Part shown: positions 1-6,095 of the stretch, in pieces
Numbering within the stretch: the first letter of the stretch is position 1
Layout: the number at the start of each line of letters is the position of its first letter
Source: Chloroflexota bacterium
GTDB lineage: Bacteria; Chloroflexota; UBA6077; JADZDV01
Assembly (NCBI GenBank): GCA_020850915.1
Contig: JADZDV010000511.1
Coordinates: 1-8,393 of the forward strand
Direction: 5' to 3'
DNA length: 8,393 nucleotides
Made by a program: the position numbers and the translations under genes
The notes under the pieces: generated by a model
Told to the model about the DNA's origin: nothing
Databases searched by the model: none
What the model saw: the letters and a program-made list of their open reading frames with translations, nothing else

Positions 1-872
1 ATCGGCCTGTCCGGCACGAGTGGTAAGTCCGTCAGGATCGGGTCTGTCATGTGGATGCGGGCGCCAAATCTCTCGCTAATGAGCATGCCGTTGCGACCCA
101 GTTCGCCGATGCCCGCGGCGAGACCCGCTGTCTGGGGGATGACCGCGCCACGGAGCGCCGTGTAGCCGAGCTCGCGGACGTAGCCCTCGAGGTTCTTCAG
201 GATCATCGCCGAGCGCATCTGCGACACGTGGTACGAGGCGTCGCCGATGAAGTGCCGATGCGCCTGGAGGGTCCGGTAGTCCCACGCGACGGTCGTTGTG
301 ATGATGAACGGAAATCGCCGCGCGAGCGCTTCGGGCCCCAGCCCCTCGTGCTCATCCTCCGCCGTACCCTCCTGGAGGTACCGCTTGCCGGCGTACAGGA
401 AGGCCGGATGGGTGGGTGCGACGCCCACGACGTCGGCGCCCATCGTCCTGGCCACACGCTTAATGTGGCGCGTCATAGCGGCAGGGTCGTCCACCTGCAC
501 GCGCCGCGAGTTGACCTCACCCTTGGGCGCACCGCCGACTGGCGTCGTGAGGTAGTTCCGCTTGTCAGCAGAGCCAGTTGGTGCTGAGATCCGGGTCAGC
601 GGGTCTTTGGAGACGGTGTTGCGGTACCAGTTGAAGAGCGCCTTGCCTAGCTCGCCACGCTGGTTCTTCGGGTGCGGGAGGTCGTTCGTGTCGACGTTGA
701 CGACAGTCCCCACCATGCGGACTGTCCTGCCGAGGTTCGGGATGACTGGGAGCTCCACGACGACCGAGCGACCAACGGCGCCGTTCGTGCTCGCCGAGCC
801 GCGCGGTTCGCCTGGCTGCGAGCCGTTCGCAGCCTCCGGCCCGTCGGCAACCCGCTCCAGTGTCTCGTGCAT
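1..872 (-). CDS. Reductive-dehalogenase-superfamily protein, N-terminal part (cut by left window edge)
   Basis: The frame is open from an ATG at 872 to the window edge, giving 290 residues. Family members are corrinoid and Fe-S enzymes that reductively remove halogens; relatives include the epoxyqueuosine reductase QueG. Visible here are the cobalamin-domain stretch GADVVGVAP (about 145-153), a hydrophobic strand leading to WDYR (197-200) where the family usually has a conserved tyrosine, and the hallmark block GELGRNGMLI...FG.RI (257-273) running into LTDLPLVPDRP. In homologues that block directly precedes the two 4Fe-4S motifs (CxxCxxCxxxCP), which would lie off the window. The start is supported by GGAGGGG seven bases upstream. 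There is no twin-arginine signal or hydrophobic N-terminus, unlike respiratory RdhA proteins, so I infer a cytoplasmic enzyme. Substrate is unknown; halogen removal is not proven. An HbpS-like gene lies 148 bp upstream on the same strand. Confidence 0.82.
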   Translation of the reverse strand, partial: MHETLERVADGPEAANGSQPGEPRGSASTNGAVGRSVVVELPVIPNLGRTVRMVGTVVNVDTNDLPHPKNQRGELGKALFNWYRNTVSKDPLTRISAPTGSADKRNYLTTPVGGAPKGEVNSRRVQVDDPAAMTRHIKRVARTMGADVVGVAPTHPAFLYAGKRYLQEGTAEDEHEGLGPEALARRFPFIITTTVAWDYRTLQAHRHFIGDASYHVSQMRSAMILKNLEGYVRELGYTALRGAVIPQTAGLAAGIGELGRNGMLISERFGARIHMTDPILTDLPLVPDRP

Positions 873-916
873 CGCGATGCCCCTCCACCCTGCTCGCTCA
901 AGCGGTGACTGGCCGG

Positions 917-922
917 ATTATA
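917..922 (-). promoter_or_regulatory. TATAAT -10 box upstream of the reductive-dehalogenase-like gene
   Basis: The minus strand reads GCCGTATAATCCGG here, a perfect -10 hexamer in otherwise very GC-rich DNA. It would place transcription start near 910, leaving a leader of about 38 bases that contains the GGAGGGG ribosome site. The -35 region is weak: no TTGACA-like hexamer lies 16-18 bases upstream. This suggests the dehalogenase-like gene can be transcribed independently of the HbpS-like gene, possibly with an activator. It could be chance. Confidence 0.45.
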
Positions 923-1020
923 CGGCTTCCGCTTGGGCTGACTTGACGGATGCGAGACACCGCTCCGTCCCGACCGCCTCGGCGCCGGCGCCGCCCACCG
1001 CGGATCGCCTGGTGCGCTCG

Positions 1021-1419
1021 CTACGAATAGGCGCGCAGCGCGGCCTCGCAGCACCGCTGGTCCTGCTCGTCGGTGCCGCCGGCCACCGCGACCGCGCCGA
1101 CGACCGTGCTGCCCTCAACGACCGGCACAGCGCCACCGCCGGCCATGATCTTGCCGTTGCTGGAGACGACGAGGCTCTGGAACCAGGCCTGTCCGACGAC
1201 GCTCTTGAGCTGCTCCGTCGGCTGCTGAAAGCTGGCCGCGGTGTAGGCCTTGTTCATCGCCATGTCCACCGTGATCGGCCGGGCGCGGTCCATCCGGGCA
1301 AGCGCCATCAGGCGTCCGCTCTCGTCCACCACCACCGCGGTCACGGCGATGTCGAGTCGGATGGCCTCGGCGTGAGCGGCTCGGACCATCTGAATGGCGC
1401 TGTCAGCCGGGATCGGCAT
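1021..1419 (-). CDS. GlcG/HbpS family (DUF336) protein
   Basis: Small one-domain protein of 132 residues, the usual size for GlcG/HbpS (PF03928) proteins, which also occur as the C-terminal domain of PduO. Known members bind haem or act beside glycolate, propanediol or aromatic degradation enzymes; many have no defined role. The pattern is clear: an N-terminal helix, VVDESGRLMALARMD (30-44), the K/AYTAASF helix (57-64), then SSNGKIMAGGGAVPV (86-100) and the signature GAVAVAGGTDEQDQRC (108-123). No signal peptide, so probably cytoplasmic. I chose the ATG at 1419 because the family begins near there and AAAGGAG lies upstream with a long 11-base spacer; the longer in-frame TTG at 1461 would put that ribosome site inside the gene. 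It is followed on the same strand by the reductive-dehalogenase-like gene, so the two may act together, but the 148-bp gap and internal -10 box argue against a tight operon. Confidence 0.88.
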   Translation of the reverse strand: MPIPADSAIQMVRAAHAEAIRLDIAVTAVVVDESGRLMALARMDRARPITVDMAMNKAYTAASFQQPTEQLKSVVGQAWFQSLVVSSNGKIMAGGGAVPVVEGSTVVGAVAVAGGTDEQDQRCCEAALRAYS

Positions 1420-1734
1420 GATGGTTCGTGCTCCTTTGCACTCACGATCTGGTAGGCCCAATCCTACACTGCCGACTGGATCGCCGCTCTGCCCGCGCTC
1501 GAGCCGTCGTCGCCATCCGGCGCTACCGGTGGATCGACGTACTCGCGGCGTGGGCCGTCATGCCTGGCGCCCGAGGAGCGGTTACTGGTGCCATCCACAC
1601 ACCGTGTGCTGCACGGTCCGATCTGCTCCATCCGATCGTCCTGGCGCCCGCGGACAGTGCGGCGGGCGCCTCGCCGCGGCGGTGTTCGACCATGGGTGAC
1701 ATGCCGGACCCCATTGCGTAGGAGTGGTCTCGCG
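1420..1734. other. Non-coding stretch between the HbpS-like gene and the small membrane protein gene
   Basis: No convincing gene is seen on either strand; the open frames here give Arg/Ala-rich sequence without family features. The part next to 1419 should hold the promoter and ribosome site of the HbpS-like gene; a weak -10 candidate, TAGGAT on the minus strand, lies about 1468-1473. The part next to 1735 is downstream of the membrane protein gene and contains the hairpin at 1643-1670. Confidence 0.6.
1643..1670 (-). terminator. Candidate terminator hairpin downstream of the small membrane protein gene
   Basis: GGCGCCCGC (1643-1651) and GCGGGCGCC (1662-1670) form a perfect 9-bp stem around a 10-base loop. 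It lies about 65 bases past the stop codon of the minus-strand membrane protein gene. No T-tract follows on either strand, so it is not a classic intrinsic terminator; in GC-rich DNA such stems also arise by chance. Confidence 0.3.
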
Positions 1735-2055
1735 CTAGTTCGCCAGCCGGGCGGCTCCGATCAGCAGAACGAGCCAGCCGACGACAAAGACCAGCAGGTT
1801 CAACAGCAGCCAGAGGACGACCGACCACTCCGCGGCGAGACGACTGGCGAAGCCTCGCTCGCAGAACATCAGGTCGACGATGTTCGCGGCCGGCCGAGAG
1901 CAGATGAAGAGCCCCAGGGCTACTCCGATGCTGCCGTCGAACAGGCTCGAGCCGGTCATCGTGTACAGCAGGTCCAGCCAGCCAGCGTAGACGGCTGCCA
2001 GCAGCAGCAGCCACCACAGCAGGGTGGAGCTACGCCCGGGCTGCTCTGGTCTCAC
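1735..2055 (-). CDS. Small hypothetical integral membrane protein
   Basis: Family not recognised. From a GTG at 2055 it encodes 106 residues, mostly hydrophobic. A first membrane segment lies at about 11-32 (rich in Leu, Trp and Tyr), a central, weaker hydrophobic or amphipathic stretch at 42-65 carries the motif ICSRPAANIVDLMFCE, and a long C-terminal segment spans 77-102. The hydrophobic pattern, Trp content and charged loop between segments make this a real membrane protein rather than a chance frame. The start is uncertain: an in-frame GTG at 2154 would add 33 Arg-rich residues, has no ribosome site and would overlap the start of the divergent DUF2723 gene. The GTG at 2055 has a weak CAGGTG five bases upstream and puts the N-terminus just before the first membrane segment. 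It is transcribed away from the DUF2723 gene. No function is proposed. Confidence 0.65.
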   Translation of the reverse strand: MRPEQPGRSSTLLWWLLLLAAVYAGWLDLLYTMTGSSLFDGSIGVALGLFICSRPAANIVDLMFCERGFASRLAAEWSVVLWLLLNLLVFVVGWLVLLIGAARLAN

Positions 2056-2120
2056 CTCTGCACCTGACGATCTCAGCCCGCCGCGCGCCCGAATTCGCCA
2101 CCGGACCGCGTACCTGGATG

Positions 2121-2126
2121 TTGACA
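2121..2126 (+). promoter_or_regulatory. TTGACA -35 box near the start of the DUF2723 gene
   Basis: A perfect TTGACA lies 14 bases before the first possible ATG (2140) of the DUF2723 gene. The best hexamer at normal spacing is poor (GAAACT, 2145-2150). If the box is used, transcription would begin near 2157. The ATG at 2140 would then lie upstream of the transcript, and the gene would start at the nearly leaderless ATG 2161 or at the internal GTG 2245. Confidence 0.3.
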
Positions 2127-2139
2127 GATTCCGCCGGTC

Positions 2140-3762
2140 ATGTCGAAACTTCACGCTGCGATGAGTCGGTTGACAGCCCGCTTGGCCTCAGGGAGAAGCC
2201 AGATCCTGGGTTGGTCCGGTCGGCCACCAGGTGAGCCGTCGGGCGTGCTGTTGCCATGTCTGTCGCCCGCGAAGCGCGCGCTGGCGAGCGCCGGACTGGC
2301 GGGAGCAGTTGCGCTCGTCGTGTACTGGCGGACCGCCTTTCCCACGGTCCACATTGGCGACGCCGCGGAGTTCAGCACCGCGGTCCCGACGCTGGGGATC
2401 GTTCACCCACCAGGCTACCCGACCTACTTGCTCCTGGCGCGCGCGGCGCTCTCGCTCGCGCCCGCTGACCCGGCTCGGTTCCTGAACCTCTTCAGTGGGG
2501 CGTGCGCCGCGGTATCCGTGGCCTTGCTGGCTCTGCTCGTGTCGCGCCTGACCGGCAGCGCCGTGGCCGCGTTCGCCGCGAGTCTGTTCTTCGCGTTCAC
2601 CCACTACCAGTGGATCGAGGCAACCGTAGCCACGCCGTACACCCTCAACACGCTGTGGCTCCTGATGGTGGTGCTGCTGATCGTGTCGTTCCGCGCCAGG
2701 CCTCGCCCGTTCCCGGCGGCGGCGATCGCCCTGCTGGCCGGCCTCTGGACGGGCGTGCACCTATCGAGCGTGCTCCAGGCGCCGGGCTTCGCCGCGCTGC
2801 TGGTCGGCGCCAGGCCTCGCTGGCTCTGGAGCGGCCGACGTCTGACTGGCCTCGCAGCGCTCTTCGGACTGGCACTGGCCGTGTGGCTCTATGTCCCCAT
2901 TCGGGCGGCCGCGGACCCGCCGTTCAACTGGGCTCGTCTCGCTGGACTCGACCTGACGCGTCTACCGGACCTCTGGACGTACTGGAGCGCCGACGTGTTC
3001 AGAGAACAGACGTTTGGCTTCCCGTTGCAAAGCGTTCCAGGGCAGCTCGCCGAAGCCGCTTCATGGTGGCTGGCCAACGAGGTGGGCATCGGAGTCGTCT
3101 TCGGCCTGATCGGCTGGCGCGCGCAGCTGGCTCGGGACCGCCTGCTGGCGCTCAGCCTGAGTGCAGGGTTCCTGCTCCACTGCTTCTACTACGCGAATTG
3201 GGACTTTCTGAATCGAGACACGATGTTCCTGCCCGCCTACCTGCTCTGGGCCGTCTGGGTCGGTGAAGGGCTCGCCGTCATCATCCGAGGTGTCGAAGGT
3301 CGCGGGGCCGCGCTGCTCGCCGTCTGCGTCCTGCTGTTGCCCACTCTGCCGTTCGTTGTGTACTTCGGTCGCGATGACGCCAGCCAGAACCGTCTTGCGC
3401 GCCAGTTCTCGGAGCCGATACTGCTGAGCCCGTTGCCTCACGGTGCCATCATGGCGTTCTGGCTGGAGTTCACTCCGCTGCGCTATCTCCAGGTCGTCGA
3501 AGGCCTCCGACCGGACGTGGAGCTGATTGACCTGAACGAGCGGTACTACGAGCGGAAGCGAATGCTGCGAGCCCGAGGGATCACAAACGCCGACGTATTG
3601 AACGACCTGCTCGCTGCCGCGGCGGAACGAGAGATTCGGGACCGCCTCGCCCGCGGCCAGGACGTCCACCTCACCCAGCGTCTCCGACCCAATCCGCGGG
3701 GCTTCTCCTACGAGCGTGCTGGCGCCGCGTACCGAGCCGTCCTGTCGCCAACGGCTCGCTGA
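2140..3762 (+). CDS. DUF2723 / TMEM260-like membrane glycosyltransferase (GT-C type)
   Basis: Polytopic membrane protein of the DUF2723 family (PF11028); human TMEM260, a protein O-mannosyltransferase, is a member. It probably transfers a lipid-linked sugar to an exported acceptor, which is unidentified. The family signature is plain: D74-A-A-E77 followed by LGIVHPPGYPTY (85-96), the acidic loop after the first membrane segment. About ten membrane helices follow, for example at 116-138, 168-186, 235-255 and 390-410. A non-membrane C-terminal tail (about 412-540) contains MAFWLEFTPLRYLQVVEG (438-455). The length of 540 is at the short end for the family. The start is uncertain: ATG 2140 and ATG 2161 lack ribosome sites, while GTG 2245 (codon 36) has AGGTGA about nine bases upstream and begins just before the first helix, as family members do. 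The tail is closely matched by a separate frame at the right end of the window. Confidence 0.85.
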   Translation: MSKLHAAMSRLTARLASGRSQILGWSGRPPGEPSGVLLPCLSPAKRALASAGLAGAVALVVYWRTAFPTVHIGDAAEFSTAVPTLGIVHPPGYPTYLLLARAALSLAPADPARFLNLFSGACAAVSVALLALLVSRLTGSAVAAFAASLFFAFTHYQWIEATVATPYTLNTLWLLMVVLLIVSFRARPRPFPAAAIALLAGLWTGVHLSSVLQAPGFAALLVGARPRWLWSGRRLTGLAALFGLALAVWLYVPIRAAADPPFNWARLAGLDLTRLPDLWTYWSADVFREQTFGFPLQSVPGQLAEAASWWLANEVGIGVVFGLIGWRAQLARDRLLALSLSAGFLLHCFYYANWDFLNRDTMFLPAYLLWAVWVGEGLAVIIRGVEGRGAALLAVCVLLLPTLPFVVYFGRDDASQNRLARQFSEPILLSPLPHGAIMAFWLEFTPLRYLQVVEGLRPDVELIDLNERYYERKRMLRARGITNADVLNDLLAAAAEREIRDRLARGQDVHLTQRLRPNPRGFSYERAGAAYRAVLSPTAR

Positions 3763-3784
3763 GCCAGTGCCGCTCCGTCCGCCT

Positions 3785-3811
3785 GGCGCGACCTCCGGCT
3801 GGATTCGCGCC
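3785..3811 (+). terminator. Weak hairpin after the DUF2723 gene
   Basis: GGCGCGA (3785-3791) pairs with TCGCGCC (3805-3811) around a 13-base loop, 22 bases past the stop codon. There is no T-tract. It could help end transcription before the cupin gene, whose own promoter probably lies in the following 75 bases; TATGCT near 3827 is a weak -10 candidate. Confidence 0.22.
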
Positions 3812-3890
3812 CCGAAGGCAACGACGGTATGCTGTACAGTCGTAGCGAGCATCCAACGTCCTCATCGCGCTCGCGCCCGAAGGAGCATCA

Positions 3891-4748
3891 ATGCTCGGGT
3901 ACTACGGCACTACGGCCGACGTCGAGCCGACCGTCCCGGACGTCTTCCAGGGCAGGAGCACCGGCTTCACCGCGCGGCAACTGCTCGGCCGGCGACAGCA
4001 CGTGACTCACCTCGGCTGGTCCATCAACGAGCTGGCGCCGGGCGGCCAGATTCCCATGCACCTCCACGCGTATGAAGAGACGTTCATCGTCCTCGAGGGT
4101 CAGGCGATCGCCAGTTTCGGCGGTGCCGCTTTCGAGGTTGGGCTGAATGACGCGGGGGTGTTCCAGCTCGGCTCGCCGCATGGCTGGCGCAACGTCGGCA
4201 GGGCACCCGTGCGCTGGTTGGAGATCAAAGCACCTGCTCTGCGAGACAAGCCGACCGACACGATCGTGCTCCGGACCGGCGAGGTCCCGTACTCGGCGCC
4301 GCGGCCGGAGTACGCCAGTCCGCTCACGCGCTACATCGGGCACGGTGACGAGGCGCTCTTCCTACCGCTCGCGACGCCGAACAGTCCTCGCCGCGCCAGA
4401 CTCTTCCGCCAGGAGATGATCGCCGAGCCGAACGGCACCCAGTTCTGCCTGACCAGCATGAACCAGCTCTCGGGCGGCGGGTTCGTGTCTCGCCACGACC
4501 ACCCGTTCGAGGAGGCGTACATCGTCCTGCAGGGTGAGGTCGAGATCGCGATCGAGGAAGAGGTCCGCCTGCTCAAGCCGGGCGATTACGCCTGGGCGGG
4601 GATCGGGACGCACCACGCCTTCAAGAACCACGGCTTGCGCACTGCGCGATGGTTCGAGTCGAAGTCGCCAACCCCGCCGCACCAGCACGCCTTCCGTTTC
4701 ATGGTCGAGTGGGACGCCGCCCGGGCGGCGCAGATGGGCGACCTGTGA
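3891..4748 (+). CDS. Bicupin (two-domain cupin) protein, probable metalloenzyme
   Basis: The 285-residue protein has two beta-barrel cupin domains, each with a full metal-binding set. Domain 1: GGQIPMHLHAYEETFIVLEG (51-70) supplies H57, H59 and E63, and PHGWRN (96-101) supplies H97. Domain 2: GGGFVSRHDHPFEEAYIVLQ (195-214) supplies H202, H204 and E208, and HAFKN (242-246) supplies H242. Known bicupins include quercetin and gentisate dioxygenases, oxalate decarboxylase and ureidoglycine aminohydrolase; the size resembles the last, but nothing here decides the substrate. No signal peptide, so probably cytoplasmic. The start is firm: AAGGAG (3880-3885) sits five bases before the ATG. The gene lies 128 bp after the DUF2723 gene on the same strand, is probably transcribed separately, and ends before a strong hairpin. 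No partner enzyme in the window suggests the pathway. Confidence 0.9.
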   Translation: MLGYYGTTADVEPTVPDVFQGRSTGFTARQLLGRRQHVTHLGWSINELAPGGQIPMHLHAYEETFIVLEGQAIASFGGAAFEVGLNDAGVFQLGSPHGWRNVGRAPVRWLEIKAPALRDKPTDTIVLRTGEVPYSAPRPEYASPLTRYIGHGDEALFLPLATPNSPRRARLFRQEMIAEPNGTQFCLTSMNQLSGGGFVSRHDHPFEEAYIVLQGEVEIAIEEEVRLLKPGDYAWAGIGTHHAFKNHGLRTARWFESKSPTPPHQHAFRFMVEWDAARAAQMGDL

Positions 4749-4787
4749 GACCAGACCGCGGGTAAGCTCAGCCAGCCTCCCGCCAGA

Positions 4788-4817
4788 CAAGGGGAGCGCG
4801 GCGCCGCGCTCCCCTTG
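4788..4817 (+). terminator. Strong terminator-like hairpin after the cupin gene
   Basis: The arms CAAGGGGAGCGCGGC (4788-4802) and GCCGCGCTCCCCTTG (4803-4817) are perfect reverse complements, a 15-bp inverted repeat with no spacer that would fold with a small central loop. It begins 40 bases past the cupin stop codon. The AA/TT ends mimic the A and T runs of an intrinsic terminator, but the downstream T-tract is poor (TTGCTGCTGT). It separates the cupin unit from the TadE/TadG operon. Confidence 0.6.
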
Positions 4818-5075
4818 CTGCTGTCCGCGGGAGCGGCCGGCTGGCAGGTCAGCCGGGCGACGCGGGAAAGCGCCCTCAGCATGCCCCCAGGACACAACGC
4901 CTGTTTGCTCCTATTGGGTAGTCCACATGGATGGCACGGTCTGAGGCACTGTTCCGTTTCTCATGGTGCCAGAGGAGCGCGCGATGGCTTGGAGCTGAAG
5001 GAACGCGGCGCGGCATGCCGCCCGCGATCGGCTCGCGCCTGGCGATCTGTGGGTACGGGAGACGCTACAAGCGAG
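4818..5075 (+). promoter_or_regulatory. Leader region of the TadE/TadG operon
   Basis: This 258-bp stretch holds no convincing long gene. It must contain the operon promoter unless transcription reads through the hairpin at 4788-4817, but I see no clear -35/-10 pair. A second small inverted repeat, CCGGCTG/CAGCCGG with a 6-base loop, lies at 4837-4856. A four-codon frame with a strong ribosome site lies at 4984-4998. The frame of the first TadE gene is open upstream through this region, but the translated sequence is Arg/Gly-rich and unlike a TadE N-terminus. Confidence 0.4.
4984..4998 (+). other. Four-codon mini-ORF (Met-Ala-Trp-Ser-stop) with strong ribosome site
   Basis: AGAGGAG (4971-4977) stands six bases before ATG GCT TGG AGC TGA. 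This is the best ribosome site in the leader, better than that of the first TadE gene 78 bases downstream. It might be a short upstream reading frame that tunes expression, or a remnant of an older start. It may equally be chance. Confidence 0.2.
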
Positions 5076-5546
5076 ATGCTCTGGAACCTGCCGCGAGAGA
5101 TCGCACGGCCTCGCTCCGGCGGGGCCACCGTCGAGTTTGCCCAGGCAGTCGCCGTGTACTTCATGGTGATCCTTGGTGGTTTTCAGCTCTCGATCATCGG
5201 GGTCCAGTACTTCACGGTCATGCAGGTTGCGCGCGACACGGCCCGGTGGGCTGCGATCAATCCCGACAACGTCGATAGCACGATCGTGGCGCACGCCTAC
5301 ACCGCATCCACCGGTCTGCTTGGAGGCGGCGCCTCGGGCTTCGCTTCGGTGACGGTAAGCCCGTCCTGTACGGTGCTGTCAGGCGGCCGTTGCACCAATC
5401 GCGTGAGCGGCCAGGTGCTCTCGGTCTCCATCCGGCCGAACGTCACAGCGGTCCTGTTCATCCCCGCCAGCTTCAACATGGTGGGACTGTCGCTGTCCGT
5501 CCCCACGACACTGCCGATCTACACCGTGTCGGCAATGATCGAATGA
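5076..5546 (+). CDS. TadE-like pseudopilin, first of a tandem pair
   Basis: The 156-residue protein has a short basic N-terminus, a type IV prepilin-like motif SGGATVEFAQ (14-23; E20 fits position +5 after cleavage behind G15), one hydrophobic anchor (about 22-44) and a Ser/Thr-rich exported domain. TadE proteins are minor pseudopilins of the Tad/Flp pilus, processed by a prepilin peptidase and needed for pilus assembly or adhesion. QVARDTARWAAINP (50-63) continues the helix, C98 and C106 frame a short loop, and PTTLPIYTV (143-151) is near the end. The ATG at 5076 was chosen because it gives a normal TadE N-terminus; the frame extends upstream to 4815 without family features. Its ribosome site is weak (GGGAG about 14 bases upstream). 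It overlaps the next gene by four bases (ATGA), implying coupled translation. Confidence 0.82.
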   Translation: MLWNLPREIARPRSGGATVEFAQAVAVYFMVILGGFQLSIIGVQYFTVMQVARDTARWAAINPDNVDSTIVAHAYTASTGLLGGGASGFASVTVSPSCTVLSGGRCTNRVSGQVLSVSIRPNVTAVLFIPASFNMVGLSLSVPTTLPIYTVSAMIE

Positions 5547-6043
5547 GACGTCTGACTCAGTTGTTCAGGATCGCCACGAATGCGAGGGCCGGCGCGACCG
5601 CGCGGGGCCAGGCGCTCGTCGAGCTGGCATTCCTGATCCCGTTCGTGACCGTGTTCGTGATGGGCTGTCTCCAGTTCGCCGTGCTCTACCAGGCAGAGAT
5701 CAGTGTTGTGAACGCCACGCGGGACCTCGCCCGCTGGCTAGCTGTCCATCCAAACACGACCGACGCCGTGGCGACCGCGGCCCTGCAGTCTCGATTGCCG
5801 GCCAACCTTCAGGCGGCTCAGTTGACGATCACGATGAACCCGCCGTGCAACACCATCGACGCGTCCGGCAAATGCGTTTCCACCCCGACTCGAAGTCCCG
5901 GCAACGACCTGGCGGTAACGCTCCAGTACAACGCGTCAAACATCGTCTTCTTGCCGACCACATTCCAGGTGGGGAACGTCTCGTTGAACATCCCCACGAC
6001 GCTCCCCGCCTACACCATTCACGTCTCCTGCGAGCCAGGTTGA
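5543..6043 (+). CDS. TadE-like pseudopilin, second of a tandem pair
   Basis: The 166-residue protein has the classic TadE head: a basic N-terminus, ATARGQALVELAFLIPFV (18-35) with G22 and E27 at the cleavage and +5 positions, and one hydrophobic anchor to about 48. It is a diverged copy of the preceding gene product: NATRDLARWLAVHP (57-70), a Cys loop C102...C111 with the same G(R/K)C end, and PTTLPAYTI (151-159) align with the first protein. Two extra cysteines, C42 in the anchor and C163 near the C-terminus, are unique to it. The ATG overlaps the preceding stop codon, so translation is probably coupled; I see no strong ribosome site of its own. It likely acts outside the membrane with its partner and the TadG-like protein that begins 52 bp later. 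Confidence 0.87.
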   Translation: MRRLTQLFRIATNARAGATARGQALVELAFLIPFVTVFVMGCLQFAVLYQAEISVVNATRDLARWLAVHPNTTDAVATAALQSRLPANLQAAQLTITMNPPCNTIDASGKCVSTPTRSPGNDLAVTLQYNASNIVFLPTTFQVGNVSLNIPTTLPAYTIHVSCEPG

Positions 6044-6095
6044 TGCACCGCCCTGCAAGCGCCCGACCAATACCTTTGGATGGAGGACCAGAACG

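Noticed and set aside
51..587. Plus-strand open frame of 178 codons
   Set aside because: Antisense to the reductive-dehalogenase-like gene, whose minus-strand frame has the recognisable motifs and a good ribosome site.
918..955. Plus-strand TTGAC (941-950 area) as a -35 box
   Set aside because: No plus-strand gene lies downstream; the neighbouring genes run on the minus strand.
981..992. GGCGCCGGCGCC palindrome upstream of the dehalogenase-like gene
   Set aside because: Made only of G and C in GC-rich DNA, with no loop and no T-tract; short palindromes like this are expected by chance.
565..1054. Minus-strand frames overlapping the dehalogenase-like N-terminus and the upstream gap
   Set aside because: Out of frame with the motif-bearing protein; Arg/Ser-rich sequence without features.
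562..1455. Long plus-strand open frame (297 codons) covering the HbpS-like gene and part of the dehalogenase-like gene
   Set aside because: It lies antisense to two genes with clear family motifs; its translation is Arg/His/Asp-rich with no domain and is a by-product of high G+C.
3061..3852. Minus-strand open frame of 263 codons
   Set aside because: Antisense to the DUF2723 gene, with no ribosome site and no recognisable domain.
4815..5075. 87-codon upstream extension of the first TadE gene
   Set aside because: The added sequence lacks a signal or domain and would bury the prepilin-like head in the middle of the protein.
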